DNA of 64,000 nucleotides from Lachnospira pectinoschiza. Lineage in GTDB: Bacteria; Bacillota; Clostridia; Lachnospirales; Lachnospiraceae. The stretch spans positions 186,001 to 250,000 of the forward strand of contig NZ_JAJCRR010000002.1 in the NCBI RefSeq assembly GCF_020564355.1, written 5' to 3'. Below, piece after piece: positions 34,696 to 43,726 of the stretch (its first letter is position 1; each line of letters opens with the position of its first letter). The translations under genes and the position numbers were made by a program. The notes beneath the pieces are model-generated. The model saw only the letters and a program-made list of their open reading frames with translations. It was not told where the DNA came from and did no database searches.

Positions 34696-36300
34696 ATGAA
34701 ATTTGAAGAATTAAATATCGATGAGAGAATATTAAGAGCAGTGGAAGACATGGGATTTGAGGAAGCATCACCGATTCAGGCAAATGCGATTCCTGCGGTG
34801 CTTGAAGGTAGGGACGTTGTCGGACAGGCACAGACCGGTACCGGTAAAACTGCCGCATACAGCATTCCGATGTTACAGAAAATCGACCCGGATTTAAAAA
34901 AGGTGCAGGCAATCGTACTCTGCCCGACCAGAGAACTTGCTGTGCAGGTATCTGAAGAAATCAGAAAGCTTGCCAAGTACATGAGCGACATTAAGGTACT
35001 TCCGGTTTACGGCGGACAGGAAATTGTCAAGCAGATTAAGTCATTAAAAGCAGGCGTGCAGATTGTAGTCGGTACACCGGGACGTGTAATGGACCATATG
35101 AGAAGAAAGACCGTAAAGTTTGACCACGTTTCCATGGTTATCTTAGATGAAGCCGATGAAATGTTAGACATGGGTTTCCGTGAAGATATGGAAACGATTC
35201 TTACCGATACACCAAAAGACCGTCAGACCGTGCTTTTCTCCGCAACGATGCCGAAAGCCATTATGGATATTGCAAAACGTTTCCAGAATGATGCACAGGT
35301 CATTAAAGTTGTCAGAAAAGAACTGACGGTAGAAAATATTGAACAGTATTATTACGAAGTTCGTCCGAAGAACAAATGTGAAGTGCTTTGCAGACTGATT
35401 GACATTTATAATCCGAGATTATCTGTCGTATTCTGTAATACAAAGCGTCAGGTAGACGAACTCATTTCCGATTTAAAGGGCAGAGGATACTTTGCCGACG
35501 GAATCCACGGCGATATGAAGCAGGCACAGCGTGACCGTGTGATGGCAGATTTCAGAAATGGAAAGACTGAGATTTTAATTGCAACAGATGTTGCGGCAAG
35601 AGGCATAGATGTGGATGACGTGGATATTGTATTCAACTACGATTTACCGCAGGACGAAGAATACTATGTACACAGAATCGGAAGAACAGGCCGTGCGGGC
35701 AGAGAAGGTCTGGCACTGACATTTATATCAGGAAAAGAAGTTTATAAGTTAAAGGATATCGAGCATTACTGTAAAACAAAGATTAAGGCAAAGCCGATTC
35801 CTTCATTAGATGATGTAAAGAATACAAAGCTGGAAGTGCTTTTTGAAAAAATTAAGGAAACCATTGCAGAAGGCGGAATTTCTGATATGATAGAAATGGT
35901 TGAAAATCATGTCAATGATGAAGATTATACTTCAATGGATATGGCGGCGGCGCTTTTAAAAATGGTTATTGGCGATTCGCTTGACAGAGATGATGATGTG
36001 GAAGAAGTCCATTTTGATATGTATGAGGACGATAACCGCATGGTACGTCTGTTTATCAATGTGGGTAAGAAAGATAAAATCAAGCCAGCCAATATTTTAG
36101 GTGCGATTGCGGGCGAGAGCGGTATGCCGGGTAAATTAGTCGGTGCGATTGACATGCTTGACAATTATACCTTTGTAGAAGTCCCTGCAAAACATGCCGA
36201 TAAAGTATTAAAGGCAATGTCCAATGCAAAGATTAAGGGCAGAAGCATTAATATCGAAAAGGCACAGGGCGGCAGAAAGAAGAAGGGAAGACGCAAGTAA
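34696..36300 (+). CDS. DEAD-box ATP-dependent RNA helicase with DbpA-type RNA-binding domain
   Basis: A 534-residue helicase with motifs in order: Q motif (ASPIQANAIPAVL), AQTGTGKT, PTRELA, GTPGRV, DEAD, SAT, and HRIGRTGRAGR near residue 335. The last 90 residues (from about EVHFDMYEDDNRMVRLFINVG) form the DbpA/CsdA-type RNA-binding domain and end in a basic GGRKKKGRRK tail. Such enzymes remodel rRNA and mRNA during ribosome assembly and cold adaptation. Three more genes follow with gaps of 3 bases or with overlaps, so the helicase leads a probable operon with a peptidase and methionine synthase. Confidence 0.94.
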   Translation: MKFEELNIDERILRAVEDMGFEEASPIQANAIPAVLEGRDVVGQAQTGTGKTAAYSIPMLQKIDPDLKKVQAIVLCPTRELAVQVSEEIRKLAKYMSDIKVLPVYGGQEIVKQIKSLKAGVQIVVGTPGRVMDHMRRKTVKFDHVSMVILDEADEMLDMGFREDMETILTDTPKDRQTVLFSATMPKAIMDIAKRFQNDAQVIKVVRKELTVENIEQYYYEVRPKNKCEVLCRLIDIYNPRLSVVFCNTKRQVDELISDLKGRGYFADGIHGDMKQAQRDRVMADFRNGKTEILIATDVAARGIDVDDVDIVFNYDLPQDEEYYVHRIGRTGRAGREGLALTFISGKEVYKLKDIEHYCKTKIKAKPIPSLDDVKNTKLEVLFEKIKETIAEGGISDMIEMVENHVNDEDYTSMDMAAALLKMVIGDSLDRDDDVEEVHFDMYEDDNRMVRLFINVGKKDKIKPANILGAIAGESGMPGKLVGAIDMLDNYTFVEVPAKHADKVLKAMSNAKIKGRSINIEKAQGGRKKKGRRK

Positions 36301-36303
36301 ATC

Positions 36304-37413
36304 ATGAATGCGGCAGAGATTGAAGAACTGCTGATTAAGCTGGTGCAGATTCCGGCGCCGACAGGCAGGGAACAGAAAAGGGCAGAATACATTACAGACT
36401 GGTTAAAGGAATTGGGATACCACCCGTTTACAGATGCGGCAGGCAATGTCATTGTGGAAATGAAGGTGCAGGAGGGCGGTTATACCGTACTTATGGCACA
36501 CATGGATACCGTGTTTGAAGATGTAGACATTTCTGTAGTAAAAAATGCAAACATCCTGAGTGCGCCCGGAATTGGCGATGATACGTGCAATGCCGCCTTT
36601 TTAATGGCGGTAATGAAGACACTTATCGGGCAAAAATGTAGACCTTTAAAGAATCTGCTGTTTGTTTTCGACACCGGTGAAGAAGGACTTGGCAACTGCC
36701 GCGGAACACGACAGCTCATGCAGGATTATAAGGATAAGGTAGATGAGGTTATTTCATTTGATTTAGGCAGTGATGCGGTTTGTGTCAAAGCGGTCGGCTC
36801 AAAACGCTACCGTGTGACAGTGACGGCGCCGGGCGGACATTCATTTCACGCCTTCGGACAAAAAGGTGCGATTGAAACGGCGGCAGAAATTATTCATGAA
36901 ATTTACCGCATAAAGCCCTGCGAAGGCACGCAGACAACGTATAATGTCGGAATGATAGAAGGCGGTACCTCGGTCAATACGATTGCACAAAAGTGTACAT
37001 TTCTTGCAGAAGTGCGCTCCGATGATGCACAGGCACTGCAAAAGATTGACGGACAGCTCTGCAATATTTTTGATTTTTTTAATAATGCAGAGGGGTTTGC
37101 TAAAGTGCAGATATCGTATGAACTGACCGGTTTCCGTCCGACAGGAAACGGTGTACCCGAAGCGGCACAAAAGGCACTTGCGGATACGGCAGCAGAAGTC
37201 ATCTGCCGGTATACGGGTCGAGAGCCGGTACGGCGCAGTGGTTCAACGGACTGCAATATCCCGCTGTCCATGGGAATCCCGGCGGTCAGTTTCGGCGGCT
37301 ACAGAGGCGGCGGTGCGCATACAAGACAGGAGTGGGTTGATGCCGGCTCATTTGAAGAAGGCTATAACATTATATTAGCATTTATAGGAAAATATTTTAT
37401 ATGGAAAGACTGA
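36304..37413 (+). CDS. M20 family metallopeptidase
   Basis: A 369-residue zinc-dependent exopeptidase. Metal and catalytic motifs are in order: MAHMDTV (His/Asp near residues 66-68), GIGDDTCN (bridging Asp near 97), DTGEEGLG (catalytic Glu pair near 128) and a dimerisation domain starting at TAPGGHSFHAFG, closing with GGGAHTRQEW for the last zinc ligand. It resembles the peptidase T/YgeY group. It starts 3 bases after the helicase stop without a close ribosome binding site, so translation is probably coupled. It overlaps the next gene by 13 bases. Which peptide it cuts is unknown. Confidence 0.85.
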   Translation: MNAAEIEELLIKLVQIPAPTGREQKRAEYITDWLKELGYHPFTDAAGNVIVEMKVQEGGYTVLMAHMDTVFEDVDISVVKNANILSAPGIGDDTCNAAFLMAVMKTLIGQKCRPLKNLLFVFDTGEEGLGNCRGTRQLMQDYKDKVDEVISFDLGSDAVCVKAVGSKRYRVTVTAPGGHSFHAFGQKGAIETAAEIIHEIYRIKPCEGTQTTYNVGMIEGGTSVNTIAQKCTFLAEVRSDDAQALQKIDGQLCNIFDFFNNAEGFAKVQISYELTGFRPTGNGVPEAAQKALADTAAEVICRYTGREPVRRSGSTDCNIPLSMGIPAVSFGGYRGGGAHTRQEWVDAGSFEEGYNIILAFIGKYFIWKD

Positions 37414-38084
37414 TACAATTAGACAATCTGAACAGGCAGGAAGCTCTGCGGTATCTTGGAAGCGGCGGGCAGACTCCGGATGATGCGTTTATGGCATTGA
37501 TGAAAGACTGTGAAAAAACGGTGCTTGCACAGGCAAGACCGCGTTATGTCTACCGCATTTTTGACATCAGGGAATGTGAGGAGGGCGTGTGTGCGGAAGG
37601 CACGGATTTTATACTGCGCGGCAATTCTATAAAAAAGCATTTAAAGGGCTGTGAAAAGGCAGCATTTTTTGCGGCAACCATATCGGACGGAATCGACAGA
37701 CAGTTACGGATTGCACAGGTATCCGACATTACGAAAGCATTTGTAATGGACAGCCTTGCAAGTGTGGCAGTCGAGCAGGTATGTGATAAATTCGAGCAGA
37801 TTTTAAAAGAACAGACACAAGGGTATTATCAGACGTTCCGGTTCGGGCTGGGCTACGGCGATCTGCCGATTGAACAGCAAAAAGATTTTGTGGCACTGCT
37901 CAATGCTCCAAAGCAGATTGGATTAAGTGTCAGCAGTTCATTTATGCTGATTCCGACAAAGTCCGTGACGGCCGTTATCGGGCTGTCGAAAGAACCGGTA
38001 AAAGGTGTGGCAAGAGGCTGTCAGACCTGTAATATGAGAGAAAAATGTCAGTACAGAATAAAGGGTGGTCATTGTAATGGATAA
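37401..38084 (+). CDS. methionine synthase reactivation-domain protein
   Basis: A 227-residue protein resembling the activation (AdoMet-binding) domain of MetH, which re-methylates oxidised cobalamin. Recognisable parts include FILRGNSIKKHLKGCEKAAFFAATIS, the central ASVAVEQVCDKFE helix, the FRFGLGYGDLPIEQQ segment and a C-terminal cysteine cluster (GCQTCNMREKCQYR) suggestive of a metal site. It overlaps both neighbours and its stop lies inside the start of metH. In many Clostridia MetH lacks its C-terminal activation domain and this separate protein takes its place. The electron donor is not evident. Confidence 0.85.
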   Translation: MERLIQLDNLNRQEALRYLGSGGQTPDDAFMALMKDCEKTVLAQARPRYVYRIFDIRECEEGVCAEGTDFILRGNSIKKHLKGCEKAAFFAATISDGIDRQLRIAQVSDITKAFVMDSLASVAVEQVCDKFEQILKEQTQGYYQTFRFGLGYGDLPIEQQKDFVALLNAPKQIGLSVSSSFMLIPTKSVTAVIGLSKEPVKGVARGCQTCNMREKCQYRIKGGHCNG

Positions 38085-40539
38085 AAATTTTAGGGAACTC
38101 TTGAAAAAAGAATACGTTGTATTTGACGGCGCAATGGGAACAATGCTTCAGGCGGCAGGCATGAAAATGGGCGAAACACCGGAAGTATTAAGTATTACCC
38201 AGCCACAGCTTTTAGTCGGGATTCATGAAAAGTATCTGCGTGCGGGTGCAGATGTCATTTATGCCAACACATTCGGTGCAAACCGTTATAAGCTGGAAGA
38301 ATGCGGAAAAAGTGTTGATGAGATTGTAAAGGCATCCATTAAAAATGCAAAGCAGGCATGTGAAAATGTCAATCCGCAGGCACTTGTCGCTTTAGATGTT
38401 GGTCCGATTGGACAGCTTTTAGAGCCGACCGGTACACTTTCTTTTGAAGAAGCTTATGATATGTACCGTGAAATCGTCGAAGCGGGCAGCGCGGCAGGCG
38501 CAGACCTTGTCGTTTTTGAAACCATGACCGATTTGCTTGAATGTAAAGCGGCGGTACTTGCGGCAAAAGAACATTCGGATTTACCGGTAGCGGTTACAAT
38601 GACTTTTGAAATCAATCAGAGAACTTTCACAGGCTGTTGTATTGAATCCATGGCACTGACCCTTAGCGGACTGGGGGTAGATGCGCTGGGTGTCAACTGT
38701 TCGTTAGGACCGGCAGAATTAGAGCCGGTCGTTGCAAAGCTTTCCGAGTGGACAAACCTGCCGATTATCGTGAAACCGAATGCGGGACTTCCCGACCCTG
38801 TTACCAATGAATACAATGTATCGCCGGAAGAATTTGCACAGATGATGAAGAACCTGCGCAAATACGGCATTAAAGTATTCGGCGGCTGCTGTGGTACAAC
38901 ACCGGATTTTATCCGCTGTGTATCCGAAATGCTGCATACGGACGGCAATGCAGGTTTCTGGCATGAAAAGGAAATTCCGGCAGCAGTCTGCTCACCTACA
39001 AAGGCAGTGACAATTACGGAACCGCGTATCATCGGGGAACGTATCAATCCGACCGGTAAGAAGCTGTTTAAGGAAGCCCTGCTGCGCGGCGATATGGACT
39101 ACATTTTAAATCAGGCATTGGAGCAGATTGGTGCGGGTGCGGATATTCTCGATGTTAATGTCGGACTGCCGGGAATTGATGAAAAAGAAATGATGATTTC
39201 TGCCGTAAAGTCTATTCAGGCAATTGTTGATGTACCGTTACAGGTGGATTCCACGATTCCGGAAGTATTAGATGCGGCACTCCGTGTATACAACGGAAAG
39301 CCGATTGTCAATTCGGTCAACGGCGAGGAAAAGTCCTTAAAGGCAGTGCTTCCGCTTGTAAAAAAATACGGTGCGGCAGTTGTCGGTCTTACACTGGATG
39401 AGAATGGAATCCCGCCAAAGGCAGAAGACCGTTTTAAGATTGCACAGCGTATTTTAGAGCGTGCGCAGGCAATCGGTATTCCAAAGGAAAATGTCTATAT
39501 TGACTGTCTGACACTGACGGCTTCCGCAGAGCAGGAAGGTGTTATGGAAACGTTAAATGCAGTTTACCGTGTAAAACATGAGTTAGGCTTAAAAACCGTA
39601 CTGGGCGTGTCAAACATTTCCTTCGGTCTGCCAAACAGAGTGTTAGTCAACCACATTTTCTTAACCATGGCGCTGCAAAACGGCTTAGACCTTCCAATTA
39701 TCAATCCGAATATTCCGGAAATGACGGGGGCGGTCAGAGCTTACAAACTGCTTGCCAATATTGATAAAAATTCAGTGGATTATATTAAAGCCTATGCCAA
39801 TATGCCAAAGGTTGAAAAAATCAATCCGGCGGCAAAACCGGCAGCGGGAAGCACAGGTGCGGCAGGCAGTGCGGCACCGGCGGGTGCACAGACGGCAGCT
39901 GTACCGGCAGGTGACTGTAAAGAGCAGTTATTCCATGCGGTTTATGCAGGCTTAAAAAATGAGGGTGCGAACCTCACAAGAGAACTGTTAAAAGACAATG
40001 ACTCCATGGTAATTGTCAATGAAGTGCTGATTCCGGCACTGGATAAAATCGGCGAGGACTTTGAAAAGGGAACGCTGTTCCTGCCGCAGCTGATTATGGC
40101 AGCTTCCGTTGCACAGGCGGCGTTTGAAGTCATTCGTGAACATATGGTGCAGAGTAACGCCGCACCGGTCAGCAAAGGCAAAATCGTCATTGCAACCGTC
40201 AAAGGTGATATTCACGACATCGGTAAAAATATTGTAAAGGTTCTGCTTGAAAATTACGGCTATGACGTGATTGACCTCGGAAAAGACGTGGAATATCAGG
40301 CGGTCGTTGATGCAGTCCGTGAAAATGATGTCAAGCTGGTCGGACTTTCTGCTCTGATGACAACGACACTCGTTTCCATGAAAAAGACGATTGAACTGCT
40401 TCATGAAAATGAGCTGGATTGCAAAATTATGGTAGGCGGTGCGGTTCTGACACCGGAATATGCCAAAGAAATTCATGCCGACTTTTATGCAAAGGATGCC
40501 AAGGAATCCGTAGATATTGCAAAAAGAGTGCTGGGGTGA
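38077..40539 (+). CDS. metH: cobalamin-dependent methionine synthase (without activation domain)
   Basis: An 820-residue enzyme that methylates homocysteine from methyltetrahydrofolate through methylcobalamin. Domains: homocysteine-binding barrel (1-290) with the zinc ligands VNCS and GGCCGT; pterin-binding barrel (about 305-560) with GERINPTGKKLFKEA and DVNVGLPGIDE; an Ala/Pro/Gly-rich linker (about 585-615); the helical cobalamin cap (620-700); and the B12-binding Rossmann domain with GDIHDIGKN, where His713 is the cobalt ligand. The C-terminal activation domain of E. coli MetH is absent and is supplied by the preceding gene. The ATG at 38077 follows AAGGGTGG and overlaps the upstream stop. 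Confidence 0.95.
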   Translation: MDKNFRELLKKEYVVFDGAMGTMLQAAGMKMGETPEVLSITQPQLLVGIHEKYLRAGADVIYANTFGANRYKLEECGKSVDEIVKASIKNAKQACENVNPQALVALDVGPIGQLLEPTGTLSFEEAYDMYREIVEAGSAAGADLVVFETMTDLLECKAAVLAAKEHSDLPVAVTMTFEINQRTFTGCCIESMALTLSGLGVDALGVNCSLGPAELEPVVAKLSEWTNLPIIVKPNAGLPDPVTNEYNVSPEEFAQMMKNLRKYGIKVFGGCCGTTPDFIRCVSEMLHTDGNAGFWHEKEIPAAVCSPTKAVTITEPRIIGERINPTGKKLFKEALLRGDMDYILNQALEQIGAGADILDVNVGLPGIDEKEMMISAVKSIQAIVDVPLQVDSTIPEVLDAALRVYNGKPIVNSVNGEEKSLKAVLPLVKKYGAAVVGLTLDENGIPPKAEDRFKIAQRILERAQAIGIPKENVYIDCLTLTASAEQEGVMETLNAVYRVKHELGLKTVLGVSNISFGLPNRVLVNHIFLTMALQNGLDLPIINPNIPEMTGAVRAYKLLANIDKNSVDYIKAYANMPKVEKINPAAKPAAGSTGAAGSAAPAGAQTAAVPAGDCKEQLFHAVYAGLKNEGANLTRELLKDNDSMVIVNEVLIPALDKIGEDFEKGTLFLPQLIMAASVAQAAFEVIREHMVQSNAAPVSKGKIVIATVKGDIHDIGKNIVKVLLENYGYDVIDLGKDVEYQAVVDAVRENDVKLVGLSALMTTTLVSMKKTIELLHENELDCKIMVGGAVLTPEYAKEIHADFYAKDAKESVDIAKRVLG

Positions 40540-40566
40540 TATAATAAAAAGTATTATAATAATCAC

Positions 40567-40714
40567 GGATTGTTTCGTGCTGCGCACTCTCACAATCCGG
40601 CCCGCTATTCGCATATCGTGGGATTTCATCCCACTTTTATGCTTATAGCGGGCGGGTCCCAAGGTCGTTCACCCACATATGAGCAAGCTCATGTGGGTTC
40701 AGACCTTTTGACCC
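40567..40714 (+). repeat. array of three large hairpins upstream of rex
   Basis: No gene fits 40540-40752. GGATTGT...ACAATCC (40567-40598) is followed by a long composite hairpin 40600-40653 (GCCCGCTAT, GCATA and GTGGGAT each pairing with their complements in nested order) and a third hairpin from 40661 to about 40706 (AAGGTC, ACCCACAT, GAGC and their complements), ending GACCTTTTG. The first stem contains TGCTGCGCACTC, close to TGATGCGCACTC in the thiD-upstream cluster. The last stem may terminate metH transcripts. The elaborate nesting suggests a mobile palindromic repeat or a structured RNA. Confidence 0.65.
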
Positions 40715-40752
40715 TGGTATCCGAAGATACATTGAAAAGAAAGCATGGTGAC

Positions 40753-41394
40753 ATGAGTATGGAAGAAACAAAAAAGATATCAGCTGCGGTAATCAGACGT
40801 CTGCCACGATATTACAGATATCTGGGCGAACTGAATGAGAGCGGAGTACAGAGAATATCTTCAAAGGAATTAAGTGCAAAGATGAAAGTAACCGCTTCAC
40901 AGATTCGTCAGGATTTAAACAATTTTGGCGGCTTTGGACAGCAGGGTTACGGTTATAATGTGAAGTATCTTTATGATGAAATTGCCAAAATTTTAGGAAT
41001 TGACCGCCCGCATAATATGATTATTATTGGTGCGGGTAACTTAGGTCAGGCAATTGTCAATTATGAGGACTTTGAAAAACGTGGATTTGTGATTAAAGGA
41101 GTCTTTGATAACAATCCGGAGATGGAAGGAAAGACAATCCGTGGAATCCCGGTGATGATGATGGATGCCGTTTCTGATTTTATTAAGAGAAATGAAATCG
41201 AGATTGTAGCACTGACGATTCCCAAAAAAGCAGCAAAAGAAGTCGGTAAGCTGGTAGCAGATGCCGGAATTAAGGCAATCTGGAATTTTGCCCATACAGA
41301 TTTGAATCTTCCGGATGAAGTCATTGTTGAAAATGTACATTTATCAGAAAGCCTGATGCGCCTTTCGTATACCATTGCAAATGAAGGACGGTAG
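40753..41394 (+). CDS. rex: redox-sensing transcriptional repressor Rex
   Basis: A 213-residue dimeric repressor that leaves DNA when NADH is high and so controls fermentation genes. The N-terminal winged helix contains IRRLPRYYRYL and TASQIRQDLNNFGGFGQQGYGY; the Rossmann domain starts with IIIGAGNLGQAI near residue 87 and ends in the swapped helix ENVHLSESLMRLSYTIANEG. The frame stays open back to 40570, but that extension is translated hairpin repeat; the ATG at 40753 gives MSMEETKKISAAVIRRLPRYY and the usual length. The next two genes follow closely, one of unknown function and one repairing damaged NAD(P)H. Confidence 0.95.
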   Translation: MSMEETKKISAAVIRRLPRYYRYLGELNESGVQRISSKELSAKMKVTASQIRQDLNNFGGFGQQGYGYNVKYLYDEIAKILGIDRPHNMIIIGAGNLGQAIVNYEDFEKRGFVIKGVFDNNPEMEGKTIRGIPVMMMDAVSDFIKRNEIEIVALTIPKKAAKEVGKLVADAGIKAIWNFAHTDLNLPDEVIVENVHLSESLMRLSYTIANEGR

Positions 41395-41422
41395 AAAAAG
41401 ATTTACAAAGGGGGAATAGCGG

Positions 41423-42028
41423 ATGGCACAGCTTACATATAAGGCAATGAAGGATAATGCGGCTTTGAAAAATCTGCCGATTTTAACGCTTGACCAACGG
41501 TGGTACAGACTTGTGCCGGAATCTGTAAAAACGGATGAAATCCGTTACTGGGAAAAACGTGTCAATGAACTGCTCAAAAAACAGGGGCAGGTCAACGAAG
41601 ACCTGATTCAGGTAAAAAAGATTAGGAAAGGATTGTTCCGGGGCATTGTTAATCATATGAACCAGAATGACGAAGATCCGAAAAAGCAGAAAATTATGGA
41701 TGAAAGCCAGCGGCTGATTTATGAAGCAAGAGATAAAATCTCCCAGCTAGAAGATGAATCGGACGAAGTGCCTAAAAAACTTCGCATAGCAAACATGCAT
41801 CTTTTTTTTGAAACAGTCAAAATGTGTTATGAAAAAATCAACCGCAACAATAAAGACCTGGAGCGGCTGGAAGCATGGATTGAAGACACGCGGATTAAAC
41901 TTAAGAAAAATTTACTGGTCAAGCAGGACAAAGAGGATATGAACGAGCAGATGTATTCTTATATGCATGCGATCTTAGGTCCTGAAATCATGAGTGAATT
42001 AGACCGGTTAAATGAGAATGATGAATAG
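41423..42028 (+). CDS. conserved-looking hypothetical helical protein
   Basis: A 201-residue soluble protein I cannot assign to a named family. It is highly charged and probably almost all alpha-helical, with coiled-coil-like stretches at about residues 42-65 (YWEKRVNELLKKQGQ) and 130-165 (MCYEKINRNNKDLERLE), and no signal or membrane segment. The N-terminal part (LPILTLDQRWYRLVPESVK) is the most distinctive. GGGGG precedes the ATG. It lies 28 bases after rex and before a terminator-like hairpin and nnr, so a link to redox or NAD metabolism is possible by context only. Confidence 0.65.
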   Translation: MAQLTYKAMKDNAALKNLPILTLDQRWYRLVPESVKTDEIRYWEKRVNELLKKQGQVNEDLIQVKKIRKGLFRGIVNHMNQNDEDPKKQKIMDESQRLIYEARDKISQLEDESDEVPKKLRIANMHLFFETVKMCYEKINRNNKDLERLEAWIEDTRIKLKKNLLVKQDKEDMNEQMYSYMHAILGPEIMSELDRLNENDE

Positions 42029-42031
42029 AAG

Positions 42032-42071
42032 AAAGCTGCTGTGCGGGAAGAAGTCCGTATGGCGGCTTTTT
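42032..42071 (+). terminator. hairpin between the hypothetical gene and nnr
   Basis: A 15-bp stem with five G-U pairs (42032-42046 with 42055-42069) and a loop of eight bases, followed by a short T tract. It would partly separate nnr from rex. Confidence 0.6.
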
Positions 42072-42095
42072 GTTTTACAGGGCAGGAGGGTGTTT

Positions 42096-43664
42096 ATGAA
42101 GAAATTAATGAATGGTGCGCAGATGAAAATGATTGATGTGTATTCGATTCAGGAGGTGGGGATTCCTTCACTGGTTTTGATGGAGCGGGCGGCACTTTGT
42201 GTGACGGAGGCGGTGCTTGAAAAGATTAAAAAGACGGATAAGGTGCTGTGCGTGTGCGGAAGCGGCAATAACGGTGCGGATGGCATGGCGGTAGCACGTC
42301 AGCTGACAGAACGTGGAATTTCGGCAGAGGTGTATACGACAGCAGAGGAAGGAAAAGGAACAGAAGAGTTAAATCGGCAGCGTGCGATTTTGCAGAAACT
42401 GGGAATTGTGTTTGTGAACGACATTCCTGCTGGTGAATATAATTGTATTATAGATGCTGTTTTTGGCATCGGTTTATCAAGAACAATTACAGGCAGATAT
42501 GAACAGATTATTGCAAAAATCAATGCGGCAAAGGATACGGGAAGCCTGATTGTGGCAGTAGATACGCCATCGGGAATTAATGCCGGGGACGGACAGGTCA
42601 TGGGCTGTGCCGTAAGGGCAGACATGACGGTCACCTTCGGCTTTGCAAAATGCGGGCTGTGCCTGTATCCGGGAAGAAAATACGCAGGAGAACTGTGTGT
42701 TGCCAATGCCGGTTTTGCCGACGTCCGCACAATTCCAGAAATCTGGGAGCAGGCGGCATTTACAATGGAAGATACAGACATTGCGGCTTTTTTTGACCGT
42801 CCGGCGGATACGAATAAGGGCAGCTACGGAAAGCTGCTGATTGTGGCAGGCTCTGAAAATATGGCGGGAGCGGCAGCACTTTCTGCAAGGGCGGCATACC
42901 GTACCGGCTGCGGACTTGTGAAAGTTTTCACACACGAAAACAACCGTACCGTTGTATTAACGCATGTGCCGGAAGCGGTTATGGTAACATATAAAGATAC
43001 CGCAGATATAAAAGAAAAGCTTGCAGGGGAGCTGGACTGGGCAGACTGCGTGGTGGCAGGACCGGGGCTTTCCAAATCAGATACGGCAAAAGAAATTGTA
43101 GCCGAGATGATAGCCTATCAGCCTAAAAGAGAAAAAAGGCTTCCGGTGCTTCTGGATGCAGACGCATTAAACATCATTGCTGAAAACAGAAAACTGTTAA
43201 GCGGGATTGCAGAGAATGAAGGCAGCTCCAAGCAGTACGTGTATACGCCGCATATGGGGGAAGCAGCAAGACTGTCCGGCAAAAGTATCGCTCAGTTAAA
43301 AGAAACGTCCTGTGAATCCGCAAAGGAGCTGGCACAAAAACTGTGCGGAGTCTGCGTTTTAAAAGATGCGGCAACGGTCGTATCGGATGGTAGCCGCATT
43401 TATATTAATACTTCCGGCAACTCCGGTATGTCAACGGCAGGCGCAGGCGATACGCTTACGGGGATTCTTGCAGGGAGCGTGCTTGCCGGGCGGACACAGA
43501 AGAACGGAAAAGAAAATGCTTCATACGAATTTTTTGAAAAAATCTGCATGGGGGTCTATCTGCATGGCAGGGCAGGCGATGCGGCAGCAGACAGATTTGG
43601 CAATGCAGGCATGAAAGCCATGGACATTGCAGATGCAGTGGCAAATGTGCTTAAAGAGAACTAG
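42096..43664 (+). CDS. nnr: bifunctional NAD(P)H-hydrate repair enzyme (epimerase/dehydratase)
   Basis: A 522-residue fusion. The N-terminal YjeF-type NAD(P)HX epimerase (1-215) has VCGSGNNGADGMAVARQL and AVDTPSGINAGDG; the C-terminal ADP/ATP-dependent NAD(P)HX dehydratase (225-522) has the ribokinase-like GSENMAGAAALSARAA, VAGPGLS, LDADALN and the closing NSGMSTAGAGDTLTGILAG. Together they restore hydrated NADH and NADPH. The ATG at 42096 follows GGCAGGAGGG; an in-frame codon at 42012 lies inside the upstream gene and would add a non-family N-terminus. Its position after rex groups nicotinamide functions. Confidence 0.93.
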   Translation: MKKLMNGAQMKMIDVYSIQEVGIPSLVLMERAALCVTEAVLEKIKKTDKVLCVCGSGNNGADGMAVARQLTERGISAEVYTTAEEGKGTEELNRQRAILQKLGIVFVNDIPAGEYNCIIDAVFGIGLSRTITGRYEQIIAKINAAKDTGSLIVAVDTPSGINAGDGQVMGCAVRADMTVTFGFAKCGLCLYPGRKYAGELCVANAGFADVRTIPEIWEQAAFTMEDTDIAAFFDRPADTNKGSYGKLLIVAGSENMAGAAALSARAAYRTGCGLVKVFTHENNRTVVLTHVPEAVMVTYKDTADIKEKLAGELDWADCVVAGPGLSKSDTAKEIVAEMIAYQPKREKRLPVLLDADALNIIAENRKLLSGIAENEGSSKQYVYTPHMGEAARLSGKSIAQLKETSCESAKELAQKLCGVCVLKDAATVVSDGSRIYINTSGNSGMSTAGAGDTLTGILAGSVLAGRTQKNGKENASYEFFEKICMGVYLHGRAGDAAADRFGNAGMKAMDIADAVANVLKEN

Positions 43665-43726
43665 ACATTTTTTGAAGTTGTTGTATAATACTAAGAAGCA
43701 AATACATAAGTCTGAGGAAAAGGAAA

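Noticed and set aside
37401..38084. Frameshifted MetH C-terminus
   Set aside because: The reactivation-domain gene precedes metH and has its own start; a broken C-terminus would follow it.
39988..40662. 224-codon antisense frame over the metH 3' end
   Set aside because: It covers the conserved B12-binding region and the repeat array in reverse; composition is not gene-like and there is no start signal.
40570..40752. N-terminal extension of Rex by 61 residues
   Set aside because: It translates the hairpin array, has no ribosome binding site, and Rex proteins are about 210 residues, starting at the ATG at 40753.
42299..42781. 160-codon antisense frame in nnr
   Set aside because: Mirror of the nnr coding strand, without a ribosome binding site or a recognisable fold.
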